From positions 434,001 to 498,000 of the forward strand of contig NZ_AP025696.1 of the NCBI RefSeq assembly GCF_027943725.1: a stretch of DNA of 64,000 nt. Direction: 5' to 3'. The DNA is from Nitrosophilus kaiyonis (GTDB lineage: Bacteria; Campylobacterota; Campylobacteria; Campylobacterales; Nitratiruptoraceae). This document shows positions 38,095-48,263 of this stretch, one piece after another. Made by a program: the position numbers and the translations under genes. The notes under the pieces were generated by a model, which had not been told where the DNA came from, made no database searches, and saw only the letters and a list, made by a program, of their open reading frames with translations. Positions within the stretch are counted from its first letter, which is position 1, and the number at the start of each line of letters is the position of its first letter.

Positions 38095-38933
38095 TGAAAG
38101 TATATTTATGTGCTATAAGCAATATTTCAAGTGGTGTATGCGCTGAAGATTGTGCATTTTGTACACAAAGTACAAAATATAGAGCCGATATTCCAAGATA
38201 TAAATATAAATCTATAGAAACTATTGTTCAAGAGGCAAAAAAGGCAAAAGTTGCCAAAGCGATAGGATTTTGTTTAGTAACAGCAGGACGCGGAATTGAT
38301 GATAAGATACTTGATTTTGTTTGCAAAGCTGCGACAGCTGTTAAAAAAGAGGTGCCAGATATATCTTTGATAGGATGTAACGGGACTGCTGAGATTTGGC
38401 AATTAAAAGAGTTAAAAAAGTGTGGTATTGAAAATTATAACCATAACCTTGAGAGCTCAAAAAGCTTTTATAAAAATATATGCTCAACTCATACTTGGGA
38501 AGAGAGATATCAAACATGTCTTAATGCAAAAGAGGCTGGACTAAATCTTTGTACAGGTGGTATTTTTGGGCTTGGTGAGAGCAAAGAGCAGCAAATTGAA
38601 TTATTAAATGAGATAGCATCACTAAAACCTATGAGTGTTCCAATAAATTTTTTTCATCCAAATCCTGCACTTCCACTTCCTCAAAAGATTATGGATAAAA
38701 ATGATGCATTAGAAATTATAAAAAAAGCAAGAGAGGTATTAAAAGATGCTATGATTATGGTAGCAGGAGGAAGAGAACTTGTATTTGGTGATGATTGGCC
38801 AAAAATTTTTGAAGCTGGAGCAAACTCTATAGTAGTTGGAGATTATCTAACAACAAAAGGAAATGAGCCTTCAAAAGATATAAAAACATTAGAAAAATTG
38901 GGATATGAAATAGCAAAAAGTTGTCATGAATAA
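38094..38933 (+). CDS. bioB: Biotin synthase
   Basis: Radical SAM enzyme inserting sulfur into dethiobiotin. 279 aa, short Campylobacterota form. The 4Fe-4S site is CAEDCAFC, 2Fe-2S ligands are seen in GFCLV, IGCNGT and NLCTGGIFGLGE, with the arginine in MVAGGREL. The start ATG 38094 shares its A with the previous stop. It provides biotin for AccB in this same window. Confidence 0.95.
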   Translation: MKVYLCAISNISSGVCAEDCAFCTQSTKYRADIPRYKYKSIETIVQEAKKAKVAKAIGFCLVTAGRGIDDKILDFVCKAATAVKKEVPDISLIGCNGTAEIWQLKELKKCGIENYNHNLESSKSFYKNICSTHTWEERYQTCLNAKEAGLNLCTGGIFGLGESKEQQIELLNEIASLKPMSVPINFFHPNPALPLPQKIMDKNDALEIIKKAREVLKDAMIMVAGGRELVFGDDWPKIFEAGANSIVVGDYLTTKGNEPSKDIKTLEKLGYEIAKSCHE

Positions 38934-40068
38934 TGAAATTTTAATAATTATAACTCTATCTTTACTTATTTTTGTTACCCCTTTTATGTCAAAGCTTTTA
39001 AAAGCTCCTACAAGTGTTTTAGAAATAATACTAGGTTCTTTAGCTGGTACAATTGGACTTTTACATCATATAAAACTTTTTGAAATTGTTGCGGAGTTTG
39101 GTTTTTTGTACCTTATGTTTCTTGCAGGTCTTGAAGTTGATCTAAAAAAAATTTTTAAAGTTGATAAAAAAATATTAAAAAGAGGGCTTTTTTATACCGC
39201 CCTTTTATATATTTTCTCTTTTGTAATTGTAAAATATTTAAATTTAAGCAACATTTTTATTGTTATTTTTCCACTAATTTCAGTCGGACTTATAGCAGCT
39301 CTAAGAAAAGAGTATGGAAAAAATTTAAAGTGGTTAGATATCTCTATTACAATAGGCTCACTGGGAGAAGTTATTAGTATTGCTGTTTTAACTATAATTA
39401 GTGCGGGCTTTAAATTTGGCTATGGAATAGAGTTTTATGAAACTATTTTTTATCTTTTCCTATTTTTATTGATTATTCTTGGAGTTTTTAAACTTTTACA
39501 AATACTCTTTTGGTGGTATCCAGAACTCAAAACAACTCTTATGCCAAGAATTGATAAAGAGGAACAAGACATAAGACTTTCAATGGGAATTTTCTTCCTA
39601 TTTTTAGCAATTATGCTATATTTAAAACTTGAAGTAGCTTTTGGAGCCTTTATTGCTGGTATTTTTATAGCAACTTTTTTTGAACATAAAAAAGCCCTGC
39701 CTCATAAATTATCCTCTTTTGGTTTTGGATTTTTTGTTCCTATATTTTTTATATATACTGGAAGTTCATTTAAACTTGAAGCAATTTTCATGGAGGGACT
39801 TTTAGAAAAAGCAGCACAGATAACTTTTTTAATGATTTTAATAAGAGTATTAGCTTCATCTGTTTTTATTAAAATATTGAATTTAAAAGATTCAATCTTA
39901 TTTGGACTCTCCCACTCTATGCCTTTAACTCTTCTTGTAGCAATTGCAACTTTGGCATTTCATGCAAAAAGTATAGACAGTTTTCACTATTTAGCTTTTA
40001 TTTTAGCAAGTCTTTTTGAAGTAATAATAGTAATGTCGGCTATAAAAGTAATACAAAAAATAAAATAA
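38926..40068 (+). CDS. CPA2-family cation/proton antiporter
   Basis: 380 aa, about 12 membrane segments, no C-terminal TrkA-N domain. N-terminal APTSVLEIILGSLAGTIGLL and FGFLYLMFLAGLEVDLKKI are typical of KefB/NapA-like exchangers. It exchanges Na+ or K+ for H+; ion not decidable. It overlaps bioB by 8 nt and is the last gene of the topA run. A long repeat array follows its stop. Confidence 0.88.
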   Translation: MNNEILIIITLSLLIFVTPFMSKLLKAPTSVLEIILGSLAGTIGLLHHIKLFEIVAEFGFLYLMFLAGLEVDLKKIFKVDKKILKRGLFYTALLYIFSFVIVKYLNLSNIFIVIFPLISVGLIAALRKEYGKNLKWLDISITIGSLGEVISIAVLTIISAGFKFGYGIEFYETIFYLFLFLLIILGVFKLLQILFWWYPELKTTLMPRIDKEEQDIRLSMGIFFLFLAIMLYLKLEVAFGAFIAGIFIATFFEHKKALPHKLSSFGFGFFVPIFFIYTGSSFKLEAIFMEGLLEKAAQITFLMILIRVLASSVFIKILNLKDSILFGLSHSMPLTLLVAIATLAFHAKSIDSFHYLAFILASLFEVIIVMSAIKVIQKIK

Positions 40069-40278
40069 TAAATAGTCATTAGTAATTAGACAATAGACAA
40101 TAGACATTAGTCATTAGACATTAGTCATTGGGAATTAGTTTTTCTTCAAACTTATAATTTTCTCCACTATTCTGCTATCCCGTTTCTCCGCTTTACAGCT
40201 TCACTGCTTCACATGATCACTGTTTATCACCTATCCCGCTATTCCACTATACCCCTATTCCACTATCCTATTTCACTG
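40068..40278. repeat. Long heptad array followed by octad array
   Basis: 40072-40138 is a near-continuous heptad series (TAGTCAT, TAGACAA, TAGACAT, ending TGGGAAT). After a TTCAAAC spacer, 40157-40275 is an octad series (CTCCACTA, TTCTGCTA, TCCCGCTA, TTCCACTA, TACCCCTA). The clearest example of both periods side by side. No coding frame. Confidence 0.85.
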
Positions 40279-40285
40279 CTTTTTA

Positions 40286-40741
40286 CTACTTACTAACAAA
40301 TTCTATTTCAATTTTATCTTTTTCTTTTTTTATTTTATATTTTACTTTTCTTTTTAATTTGATAGCAACTCTATAATAGTTTTTATGAGAACCTAAAATA
40401 ATATTTTCTACAATTTTATTATCTAAATTTTCTATTTTTTTTGTCGGAAAAGATCTTTTTGCTTTAAAATCTAAAACAATTTTTTCTGGATTTGAAATAG
40501 AAAATATTTTTTTAATTTTATCATTTGTTAAAAACACAATATAATTATCGCTTAACTCAATACTTATCCATTTAAAAGGTTTTATTTTAGGAATCTCTAC
40601 TTTTGCAATTGCAAACTCTTTTTCACTACTAATTTTTTTAGATTTAGTTACTTTCACAGGCTTTGTATTAGTTACTGGTTCAAAAGGATTTTCTCTTGCA
40701 TATAAAGAAAGAAGCAAAAAAATAATTATAAAATATTTCAT
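40286..40741 (-). CDS. Periplasmic AMIN-domain protein
   Basis: 151 aa with a signal peptide (MKYFIIIFLLLSLYA) and a C-terminal AMIN-like beta domain (about residues 55-150) of the type that targets proteins to peptidoglycan or secretin complexes. The linker is Lys/Val/Thr-rich. It follows the FtsB-like gene with a 4-nt overlap and lies downstream of eno and recA, the same order as in Campylobacter. Role inferred as envelope or division related. Confidence 0.8.
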   Translation of the reverse strand: MKYFIIIFLLLSLYARENPFEPVTNTKPVKVTKSKKISSEKEFAIAKVEIPKIKPFKWISIELSDNYIVFLTNDKIKKIFSISNPEKIVLDFKAKRSFPTKKIENLDNKIVENIILGSHKNYYRVAIKLKRKVKYKIKKEKDKIEIEFVSK

Positions 40742-41004
40742 TCAGGCTCCAACTGCTTTAGTTCAAAATACTCTTTTTGAAGTTTTGCATTTTCCTCTTT
40801 TAATCTTTGAACTTCTCTTTTTAGCGCCTCTTTTTTATTTTGCAGTTCAAAAAGAACCTCAACAGAGTTTTTTCCAAAAAGAAGATTGCCAATATAAACA
40901 CCTAAAAGTATTATCAGCATTAAAGCTGATAACACTTTTAAAATATCAAAAAATATCTCTTTTTGATTTTTTTTAAAATTAACTAAATCATCAACTAATC
41001 TCAT
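40738..41004 (-). CDS. FtsB/DivIC-like small membrane protein
   Basis: 88 aa bitopic protein: a short cytosolic N terminus, one membrane helix (about 25-47) and a C-terminal leucine-zipper-like coiled coil (ELQNKKEALKREVQRLKEENAKLQKEY). This is the layout of FtsB/DivIC division proteins. Placed 5 nt after eno, as in other bacteria where ftsB follows eno. Confidence 0.8.
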   Translation of the reverse strand: MRLVDDLVNFKKNQKEIFFDILKVLSALMLIILLGVYIGNLLFGKNSVEVLFELQNKKEALKREVQRLKEENAKLQKEYFELKQLEPE

Positions 41005-41009
41005 AATGT

Positions 41010-42278
41010 TTATCTAAAAAGCTCTTTACCTATATATTCTGGATATAAAAGATCTCTTTCAATTTCAAGTAGTCTATTATATTTTGCTGTTCTCTCACCA
41101 CGTGCCGGGGCACCTGTTTTAATCTGAGCAGTATTTAAAGCAACTGCAAAATCAGCTATAAAAGCATCTTCGCTTTCACCACTTCTATGACTCATTACAC
41201 AGTTATAACTATTTCTTTGAGCAAGTCTAACTGTTTGCATAGTTTCAGTAACAGTTCCGATTTGATTTGGCTTTATAAGTATTGCATTTGCAATATTTTT
41301 TTCAATACCTTCTGCTAATATTTTCTTATTTGTAACAAAAAGATCATCACCAACAAGCTGTATTTTACTCCCAAGTTTTTGAGTTAATATTTTCCAACCT
41401 TCCCAATCATCTTCAGCCATACCATCTTCTATAGATACAATAGGAAATTTATTTACTAAATCTTCATAAAACTCTGCAAGCTCTTCGCTACTTAAGATTT
41501 TTTTATCGCCTTTTAACTCATATTTCCCATCATTATAAAATTCACTACTTGCTGCATCAAGTGCTATTACAATCTCTTCTCCTGGTTTATAGCCAGCTTT
41601 TTCAATAGCTTTTAAAATATATTCTATTGGCTCAGAATTGTTTTTAAAATTTGGTGCAAAACCTCCTTCATCACCTAAAGCTGTAGGATGACCATCATTT
41701 GCAAGAAGTTTTTTTAATGTATGATATATTTCACTGCTTGCTCTAAGAGCCTCTTTAAAATCATCAAATCCAGTAGGCATAATCATATATTCTTGAAGAT
41801 CAACATCGTTATCTGCATGAGCTCCACCATTTATGATATTTAACATAGGTGTTGGAAGGATAACACCATTTGAACCTCCAAGATATCTATATAATGGAAG
41901 GTGAAGGCTTGTTGCTGCAGCTCTTGCAACAGCCATTGAAACTCCCAATACTGCATTTGCACCAAGTTTAGAGTAGTTATCAGTTCCGTCTAGCTCTTTT
42001 AAAATAGCATCTATTTCAGCTTGATTATATGGATTTAGCCCAACAAGCTCATCTGCAATATCAACATCAACATGCTCACAAGCTTTTAAAACACCTTTTC
42101 CGTTAAATCTTTCATCATTATCTCTAAGTTCTAATGCTTCTCTTTTTCCTGTACTTGCACCACTTGGCACAATAGCACTTGACATAGTCCCATCACTTAA
42201 TACAACTGTTGCTTTTACTGTTGGATTTCCTCTACTATCTAAAACTTCTTGAGCAAAAATATTATCTATATATACCAT
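41010..42278 (-). CDS. eno: Enolase
   Basis: Interconverts 2-phosphoglycerate and phosphoenolpyruvate. 422 aa. Motifs: [55 protein letters not shown] and [12 protein letters not shown] 42278 is 5 nt after GGAG; an in-frame TTG just before it is not needed. Confidence 0.98.
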   Translation of the reverse strand: MVYIDNIFAQEVLDSRGNPTVKATVVLSDGTMSSAIVPSGASTGKREALELRDNDERFNGKGVLKACEHVDVDIADELVGLNPYNQAEIDAILKELDGTDNYSKLGANAVLGVSMAVARAAATSLHLPLYRYLGGSNGVILPTPMLNIINGGAHADNDVDLQEYMIMPTGFDDFKEALRASSEIYHTLKKLLANDGHPTALGDEGGFAPNFKNNSEPIEYILKAIEKAGYKPGEEIVIALDAASSEFYNDGKYELKGDKKILSSEELAEFYEDLVNKFPIVSIEDGMAEDDWEGWKILTQKLGSKIQLVGDDLFVTNKKILAEGIEKNIANAILIKPNQIGTVTETMQTVRLAQRNSYNCVMSHRSGESEDAFIADFAVALNTAQIKTGAPARGERTAKYNRLLEIERDLLYPEYIGKELFR

Positions 42279-42297
42279 CAATTCTCCTTTTTAAATT

Positions 42298-42402
42298 TTA
42301 ACATTGGACATTAATTATTGGTGTATTGACATAATTTAGATACGAAGCTTTTCCTAATATACCAATAACCAATAACTAAGAACTAAGAACTAAGAACCAA
42401 TC
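42298..42402. repeat. Heptad arrays between recA and eno
   Basis: Left words TTGGACA, TTATTGG, GTATTGA; right words CCAATAA (twice) and CTAAGAA (three times), the latter a nearly perfect tandem repeat. The two sides are partly complementary. Confidence 0.75.
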
Positions 42403-43433
42403 TATTCTTCTATCTCATTTTCAGGAACCATCATCAAACTATCATTGATTCCCATAGCTTTTTTGATTTCACTTTCTATCTCTTTTGAAATTTCTGGATG
42501 CTCTTTTAAGTAAGCTTTTACATTTTCTCTTCCCTGGCCAAGTTTAATATCTTTATAACTAAACCAGCTTCCACTTTTATCTATAATATCAAGTTTAACT
42601 CCATAATCTACAATTTCACCCTCTTTTGAGATACCCTCTCCAAACATAATATCAAATTCGGCTTGTCTAAATGGTGGAGCAACTTTGTTTTTTACAACTT
42701 TTGCTCTAACTCTATTTCCTATCTGATTTTCGCCCTGTTTTAATGTAGCTATTCTTCTTACATCTATTCTAACAGATGCATAAAATTTCAATGCATTACC
42801 ACCTGTTGTAGTTTCTGGTGTTCCATATCCCATGGCGCCTATTTTCATACGAATCTGATTGATAAAAATAACCGTAGTATTCATTTTATGAAGAACACCT
42901 GTTAATTTTCTTAAAGCCTGGCTCATAAGTCTTGCTTGAAGACCCATATGGGAATCACCCATTTCACCTTCAATTTCTGCTTTTGGAGTTAATGCTGCAA
43001 CTGAGTCTATAACAATCACATCAACAGCACCGCTTCTTGCTATAGTTTCAACAATATCCAAAGCTTGCTCTCCAAAATCTGGCTGAGAAACAAGTAGATT
43101 TTCAACATCTACACCAAGATTTTTTGCATAAAGCACATCTAAAGCATGTTCAGCATCTATAAAAGCGCATACTCCACCATCTTTTTGCGCTTCAGCAATG
43201 ATTTGTAAAGCCAAAGTTGTTTTACCTGAACTCTCAGGCCCATAAATCTCTATGATTCTTCCTTTTGGAACTCCCCCGATTCCAAGGGCCAGGTCAAGTC
43301 CAAGTGAACCTGTACTAATTGATGCAATTGGTTCAATCTCTTTTTCTCCAAGTTTTACCAATGCACCTTTACCAAAGGCTTTATCAATCTGTTTAATTGC
43401 AAGTTCTAATGCTTTTTGTTTATTTGGATCCAT
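42402..43433 (-). CDS. recA: Recombinase RecA
   Basis: 343 aa strand-exchange protein and SOS co-protease. Walker A GPESSGKT (65-72), Walker [11 protein letters not shown], loop 1 [21 protein letters not shown], loop 2 [31 protein letters not shown]. No LexA box is seen upstream, in keeping with the general lack of LexA in Campylobacterota. Confidence 0.99.
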   Translation of the reverse strand: MDPNKQKALELAIKQIDKAFGKGALVKLGEKEIEPIASISTGSLGLDLALGIGGVPKGRIIEIYGPESSGKTTLALQIIAEAQKDGGVCAFIDAEHALDVLYAKNLGVDVENLLVSQPDFGEQALDIVETIARSGAVDVIVIDSVAALTPKAEIEGEMGDSHMGLQARLMSQALRKLTGVLHKMNTTVIFINQIRMKIGAMGYGTPETTTGGNALKFYASVRIDVRRIATLKQGENQIGNRVRAKVVKNKVAPPFRQAEFDIMFGEGISKEGEIVDYGVKLDIIDKSGSWFSYKDIKLGQGRENVKAYLKEHPEISKEIESEIKKAMGINDSLMMVPENEIEE

Positions 43434-43508
43434 TTAATACCTCTTTTAATTTTTTTTATATTTTAGCTTTTTTTAAGTAAAATATCCATAAAAAATTAAA
43501 GGTTGTTA

Positions 43509-44372
43509 ATGTCAGTATATACTGTTGCTCACTCACCTGATGCAGATGATATTTTTATGTATTATGCTATCAAATTTGGATGGATTAGCTCAAAAAATAT
43601 AAAATTTGAAAATATAGCCCTTGATATTGAAACTTTAAATGAAAAGGCATTAGAAAACTTTTATGATATTACTGCAATAAGTTTCGCTTTATATCCGTAT
43701 ATAAAAGATGAGTATGCACTTTTGAGAACTGCAGTTAGTTTTGGCGAAGGTTATGGACCAAAACTCATAAAAAAAAGAGGGAAAAAATTAAAAAAAGATT
43801 TCAAAGTTGCACTAAGCGGGAAATATACTACCAATGCTATGCTATTTAGGATAGCATATCCTGATGCAAAGCCAATATATATGAATTTTTTAGATATAGA
43901 AAAAGCTGTAGTTGATGGAATTGTTGATGCGGGTGTTTTGATACATGAATCGATTTTAGATTTTGATAGCTCTTTAGAGGTTGAAAAAGAGATTTGGGAT
44001 ATATGGCTAGAGCTTGCTAAAGAAGAGCTTCCTCTGCCTCTTGGCGGAATGGCACTTAGAAGGTCGCTTCCTTTAAATAAAGCAATTGAAAGTGAACAGA
44101 TGTTAATAGATGCAGTAAAAATTGCAAATTCTCATAAAAAACTTCTTTCACAAATGCTTCTTGAGAGAAATCTCGTTAGAATAGATGATAAAAAATTGGA
44201 TATCTATCTTAACCTTTATGCAAATGAAAATTCAGCTATTTTAAATGAAATACAATTAAAAGCTATAAATAGACTTTTTGAGATAGGTTTTAATAGCGGA
44301 TTTTACAATTGCCCTATAGATGTAAATGATTATTTGATTCCAAAAGAGTATGAAAAACTAAGGTATAGCTAA
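43509..44372 (+). CDS. mqnD: 1,4-dihydroxy-6-naphthoate synthase
   Basis: Last dedicated step of the futalosine pathway, converting cyclic de-hypoxanthine futalosine to 1,4-dihydroxy-6-naphthoate. 287 aa from ATG 43509 (AAAGG, 6 nt before). Blocks: VAHSPDADDIFMYYAI, DITAISFALYPYI, GYGPKLI, ALSGKYTTNAML, DAGVLIHE and LPLPLGGMALRR. Works in the same pathway as mqnA at 18644. Followed by murB after 2 nt. Confidence 0.94.
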   Translation: MSVYTVAHSPDADDIFMYYAIKFGWISSKNIKFENIALDIETLNEKALENFYDITAISFALYPYIKDEYALLRTAVSFGEGYGPKLIKKRGKKLKKDFKVALSGKYTTNAMLFRIAYPDAKPIYMNFLDIEKAVVDGIVDAGVLIHESILDFDSSLEVEKEIWDIWLELAKEELPLPLGGMALRRSLPLNKAIESEQMLIDAVKIANSHKKLLSQMLLERNLVRIDDKKLDIYLNLYANENSAILNEIQLKAINRLFEIGFNSGFYNCPIDVNDYLIPKEYEKLRYS

Positions 44373-44374
44373 AT

Positions 44375-45148
44375 ATGAAAAAAATAATAGATTTTAAAAA
44401 ATACTCTTCTATAAAAATTGGTCCAAAAATTGAAGTAGAAATAATTGAAGAAATTGATAAAAAATATGAACAATATTTTCTTATTGGAAAAGCTAACAAT
44501 ATTTTAATATCAAACACTCCTCCAAAATTAGCAACCCTTTCAAAAAAATTTGATTATATAAAAATAGTTAATGATGAATTAATCATAGGCGCAGCAACTC
44601 CAACTGGAAAAGTTGTATCTTTTTGCAAAAAGCACAATATTGGAGGTTTTGAGTTTTTGAGCCATCTTCCAGGCTCAATTGGTGGAGCAATAAAGATGAA
44701 TGCTGGTGTAAAAGAGTATGAGATTAAAAATATTTTAAAATGGGTAAGAACATATAAAGGAAAAATAGAAAAAGAAAATATAAATATGCAATATAGAAAA
44801 ACAGACATCAAAAATATCATATATGAAGCTGGCTTTAAAATGGAAAATAGATTTAATGAAGAGCTTAGAAAAAAATTAATAAATTTGCGCAAAAATCAGC
44901 CAAAAGAGCCAAGTGCTGGAAGTATCTTTAAAAATCCTAAAGAAAATTTTGCTGGGAGATTGATTGAAGAGGTTGGACTAAAAGGAAAAAGAGTTGGAAA
45001 TATGGCAATTAGCAATATTCATGCAAATTTTTTGGTAAATCTTGGAAATGGAACATTTGAAGAGGCAATGGAACTAATTAATATGGCAAAAGAGAAAGTT
45101 TTACAAAAGTATGGAATTAAACTGGAAGAAGAAATTATTATCATTTAG
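44375..45148 (+). CDS. murB: UDP-N-acetylenolpyruvoylglucosamine reductase
   Basis: FAD/NADPH enzyme completing UDP-MurNAc synthesis. 257 aa, short (type II-like) form common in the phylum. Motifs: YSSIKIGP, LIGKANNILIS, FLSHLPGSIGGAIKMNAGVKEYE, QYRKTDIKNIIYEAGFK, EPSAGSIFKNPKENFAGRLIEEVGLKG and NIHANFLVNLGNGT. The stop codon is inside a terminator hairpin. Confidence 0.95.
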   Translation: MKKIIDFKKYSSIKIGPKIEVEIIEEIDKKYEQYFLIGKANNILISNTPPKLATLSKKFDYIKIVNDELIIGAATPTGKVVSFCKKHNIGGFEFLSHLPGSIGGAIKMNAGVKEYEIKNILKWVRTYKGKIEKENINMQYRKTDIKNIIYEAGFKMENRFNEELRKKLINLRKNQPKEPSAGSIFKNPKENFAGRLIEEVGLKGKRVGNMAISNIHANFLVNLGNGTFEEAMELINMAKEKVLQKYGIKLEEEIIII

Positions 45149-45163
45149 GGGCAAAGCCCCTAA
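45145..45163. terminator. Bidirectional terminator between murB and tpx
   Basis: TTAGGGGC / GCCCCTAA stem of 8 bp with an AAA loop (45145-45152, 45156-45163). The murB stop TAG is in the left arm, and the tpx stop lies 2 nt past the right arm. Confidence 0.8.
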
Positions 45164-45165
45164 TA

Positions 45166-45681
45166 TTAAGCTTGTGCTGCTTTTTTTGCAGCTTCAAGTG
45201 CCTCTTCGTAATTTGGCTCTTCAGTAATTTCTGGTACAAGTTGCTTATAAACAACTGTTCCATCTTTATCAATTATAAAAATTGCTCTAGCTAAGATTCC
45301 TTTTAATGGTCCTTCCGCTATTACAACCCCATATTTTTCGCCAAAATCTCTATTTCTATAATCACTTGCAACTGTTAAGTTTTCAACACCTTCAGTTGAG
45401 CAAAATCTTTTACTTGCAAATGGAAGGTCCATTGATACAACAGTTACATCTACTCCCTCTATGTTAGCAGCTTGCTCGTTAAATTTTCTTGTTTCAGTTG
45501 CACAAACTGGAGTATCAAGAGATGGAACAACAACAATCATTTGAACTTTTCCTTGTGCTCCACCAACTTTTTTCTCTTGTAAGTCAGTTGTAACAACTGT
45601 AGCCTCAGGAGCTTTATCTCCAACATTTATTTCATTTCCCTCTAACTTTACTGGATTACCTTTTAATGTAACAGTAGCCAT
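45166..45681 (-). CDS. tpx: Thiol peroxidase
   Basis: Atypical 2-Cys peroxiredoxin reducing hydroperoxides. 171 aa. Peroxidatic Cys60 in LDTPVCATETRKFNE and resolving Cys94 in KRFCSTEGVENL. Good ribosome site (AAGGAG) upstream. Together with the diheme peroxidase at 19341 it gives the window two peroxide defences, one cytosolic/periplasm-facing and one periplasmic. Confidence 0.97.
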   Translation of the reverse strand: MATVTLKGNPVKLEGNEINVGDKAPEATVVTTDLQEKKVGGAQGKVQMIVVVPSLDTPVCATETRKFNEQAANIEGVDVTVVSMDLPFASKRFCSTEGVENLTVASDYRNRDFGEKYGVVIAEGPLKGILARAIFIIDKDGTVVYKQLVPEITEEPNYEEALEAAKKAAQA

Positions 45682-45786
45682 TTTTTTCTCCTTATTTTTG
45701 ATTAATTTAAAGTTTGTAACAAAATTATAACTAAATCGGATAAAATTTGTCTTAATTAATTTTATTGATTCTTTTATAAGTTTTTC

Positions 45787-46776
45787 TTAAAAAATTGTGC
45801 TTCTTGGATTTGCTTTTAAGGCTAGAGGATCACTAAATTTATTTAGTTTATATGCCTCAATAGCTGCTCTCCCTATCATTGCTGCATTATCACTGCAAAA
45901 TTTCAAATCGGCAAACTCTATATTAATTTTTCTTTTTTTACACTCATTTTCAAAAGCTTTTCTTAAAGCAAGATTTGCACTTGCCCCTCCTACTATTGCA
46001 AAATCTTTTGGTTTGAATATATCAAACACTCTTTTTGTTTTTTGTAAAAGATGAGAAATTGCTGCTTTTTGAAAAGATGCTGCAATATCATATTTGTCCT
46101 GCTCACTTAAAGTTTTTAACTCCTCTATTTTCAGTCTTACAGCATTTTTAAGTCCAGAAAAGCTAAATGCTATTTTAGAAGAGTTTTTTAGTGGTATTGG
46201 AAAATCAAATCTATTAGAATCACCTTTTTTTGCATATTCTTCTATAATTGGTCCTCCTGGATAGCCAAGATTTAACATTTTTGCAACTTTATCAAAACTC
46301 TCACCAAAACTATCATCTAATGTTTTTGCTTCAACTCTAACAATCTCATAATCTTCTACTTCCAAAATCATTGTATGACCGCCAGAGACCAAAAGAACTG
46401 TTTTTGGCAAAACAGCCTCTTTTTCTATAAATAGTGAATATATATGGCCAATAAGATGGTTTATTCCAATTAAAGGAAGATTCAAAGATAGACTCAAAGC
46501 TTTAGCCATCATAACGCCTTCCATAAGTGTTACAGAAAGTCCAGGCTCATTAGTTACAGCAATTGCTTTTAATTTTGGGAAAAACTCTTTTGTCTCTTCT
46601 AAAATCTTAGGAAGAGCAACGGCATGAAGACGGCTTGCAAGCTCTGGAACTACTCCTCCATAAATAGAGTGTTCTCTCTCTTGAGATATCTTTTTATGAA
46701 AAATAAGCTTTTTACTCTCAATTTCAGTTATAGCAATAGAACTATCATCACAACTACTCTCTATGCTTAGAATCAT
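45787..46776 (-). CDS. tsaD: tRNA threonylcarbamoyladenosine transferase subunit
   Basis: Universal t6A37 tRNA modification enzyme. 329 aa from ATG 46776, 7 nt after AAGGA. Blocks: [38 protein letters not shown] (metal histidines), [40 protein letters not shown] and [11 protein letters not shown]. The start overlaps the end of the coiled-coil lipoprotein gene by 23 nt. Confidence 0.96.
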   Translation of the reverse strand: MILSIESSCDDSSIAITEIESKKLIFHKKISQEREHSIYGGVVPELASRLHAVALPKILEETKEFFPKLKAIAVTNEPGLSVTLMEGVMMAKALSLSLNLPLIGINHLIGHIYSLFIEKEAVLPKTVLLVSGGHTMILEVEDYEIVRVEAKTLDDSFGESFDKVAKMLNLGYPGGPIIEEYAKKGDSNRFDFPIPLKNSSKIAFSFSGLKNAVRLKIEELKTLSEQDKYDIAASFQKAAISHLLQKTKRVFDIFKPKDFAIVGGASANLALRKAFENECKKRKINIEFADLKFCSDNAAMIGRAAIEAYKLNKFSDPLALKANPRSTIF

Positions 46777-47482
46777 TCTCTTTTCCTTCCTCAATCAAAG
46801 CATCAACTACTTCATCTTTTTTTTCTATATCTTTTGGCAACTCTTTTAAATCCCCTTTTAACACTCCTAAGAGTCTTTGTTCTTGCTCAGGAGATAGTTT
46901 GCCCTCAGCAATTGTATCTATTATCTTATTTGCAATTGCAACCTTTGCTTCATTCTCTTTCATTCTAAAATATTTTTCTAAATTATCATGATAGGCAATA
47001 ATTTTGTCTTTTCTTTTTTTGTAAAAATATAAAACAGTTAAAATTGCCAAAATGATTAAAATAAGTCCAATTAATGAAAAAACTAAAAATTCTTTTTTAA
47101 CCTCTATCTCTTTTTGAGCTAAAAGTTTTTGATTTTCTAATTCAATTTTCTGTCTTTCTTTTTGCAATTCAAGCTCTTTTAGTTTTAACTCTTTTTGGAT
47201 TTTTTGAATTTCCAACTCTTTTTGTGCTTTTATTTTTGCAATCTCAATCTCTTTTTGAGCTTCGGTTTGCCCACTTTTTAGTGAAAGCTCTTCGAGTCTT
47301 TTTCTCATTTTTAAAAGAGCTAACTCCTTTTCTTTATCAGCTTTTGCTCTTGCTTGAGCTATTTTTTCATCAAGTTTTGCCTTTTTCTCTTGTAAATAGT
47401 TACTTTTATTTTCTAACTTTGTATCTTTTTGCTCACATCCAACAAATAAAAGAAGAAAAATAAGCAATAAAACTCTAAACAT
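46754..47482 (-). CDS. Coiled-coil lipoprotein with an extra membrane helix
   Basis: 242 aa. Signal peptide with a lipobox-like end LLFVGC (Cys16), then a Lys/Glu-rich coiled coil (about 25-130) made of near-repeats [19 protein letters not shown], then a strong membrane helix (about 134-154, [21 protein letters not shown]) and a charged tail. A lipid anchor plus a downstream membrane helix would hold the coiled coil in the periplasm with the tail in the cytosol (inference). Family not recognised. Coupled to tsaD. Confidence 0.7.
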   Translation of the reverse strand: MFRVLLLIFLLLFVGCEQKDTKLENKSNYLQEKKAKLDEKIAQARAKADKEKELALLKMRKRLEELSLKSGQTEAQKEIEIAKIKAQKELEIQKIQKELKLKELELQKERQKIELENQKLLAQKEIEVKKEFLVFSLIGLILIILAILTVLYFYKKRKDKIIAYHDNLEKYFRMKENEAKVAIANKIIDTIAEGKLSPEQEQRLLGVLKGDLKELPKDIEKKDEVVDALIEEGKENDSKHRE

Positions 47483-47550
47483 AAATTAAATCCTTTTTGA
47501 TAATATAAACTATCTTAGACAATATGAAATTATACCTTATGGAGAAAATA

Positions 47551-48263
47551 TTGAAAAAAACACTATTTATTGCCCATAGAGGAATTTTTGATAATAGAAA
47601 AATTCCAGAAAATAGTATTTTCTCTATAAAAAAGCTATCGATTTAGGATATAGCGTTGAATTTGATGTAAGACTAACAAAAGATGAAAGAATTGTTGTTT
47701 TTCATGATAAATCTTTAAAAAGAGTATGCAATAAAAATAAAATTATTGAATTTACAAAATATAGTGATTTAAAAAAATTTAATCTTTTTAATACCAATGA
47801 AAAGATACCTCTTTTAAAAGATATTATAAAACTAAAAAATAGAAAAACTTTTATGTTTATAGAGATAAAAGAGAAAAAAAGAAGCTTTTTATATCTTCTT
47901 AGAAAAATTATAAATCATAAAAACAAAATTTTTCTTATTTCAAAAAATAATATTATTAAATATGTAAAATTTAATAAAAAAGGCTATATATTTGGTGAAG
48001 AAAAACTATTGAATATAATTAAATTAAAAAAAGAGATAAGAAAAATTAACCCAGATTTTTTAATAGTTCATAAATCAAAAATTATCAAAATAAAAAAGAT
48101 TTTTAAAAATCAATATCCATTAATAATTTGGACAGTTAAAAATCAAAAAGAGTTAAAAAAATATGAACTTTTTTATGATTTTGTTATATTTGAAGATTTA
48201 TTAAATCAAAGATTTAGCAAAACTTCTAACCTCTTTATCAATTATAAAAATATCATCAATTGA
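47551..48263 (+). pseudogene. Glycerophosphodiester phosphodiesterase, -1 frameshifted
   Basis: Reading starts at TTG 47551 (GGAGA upstream) as MKKTLFIAHRGIFDNRKIPENSIFSIKK and meets TAG at 47644. The homologous sequence continues in the -1 frame (AIDLGYSVEFDVRLTKDERIVVFHDKSL...) to the stop at 48263. Together about 237 aa make a normal GDPD (AHRG, EFDVRLTKD, VFHD, IEIKE, WTVKN motifs). The shift falls exactly on A-AAA-AAG (47628-47634), the dnaX-type slippery heptamer, so the break may be a pseudogene, a sequencing error in a six-A run, or programmed frameshifting. The 3' end overlaps dxr by 63 nt in convergent orientation. Confidence 0.8.

Noticed and set aside
40068-40278. CRISPR array
   Set aside because: Units are 7-8 nt, degenerate and without unique spacers; no cas genes are present.
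42402-43500. LexA/SOS box at recA
   Set aside because: No palindromic CTG-N10-CAG or similar site is seen upstream of recA.
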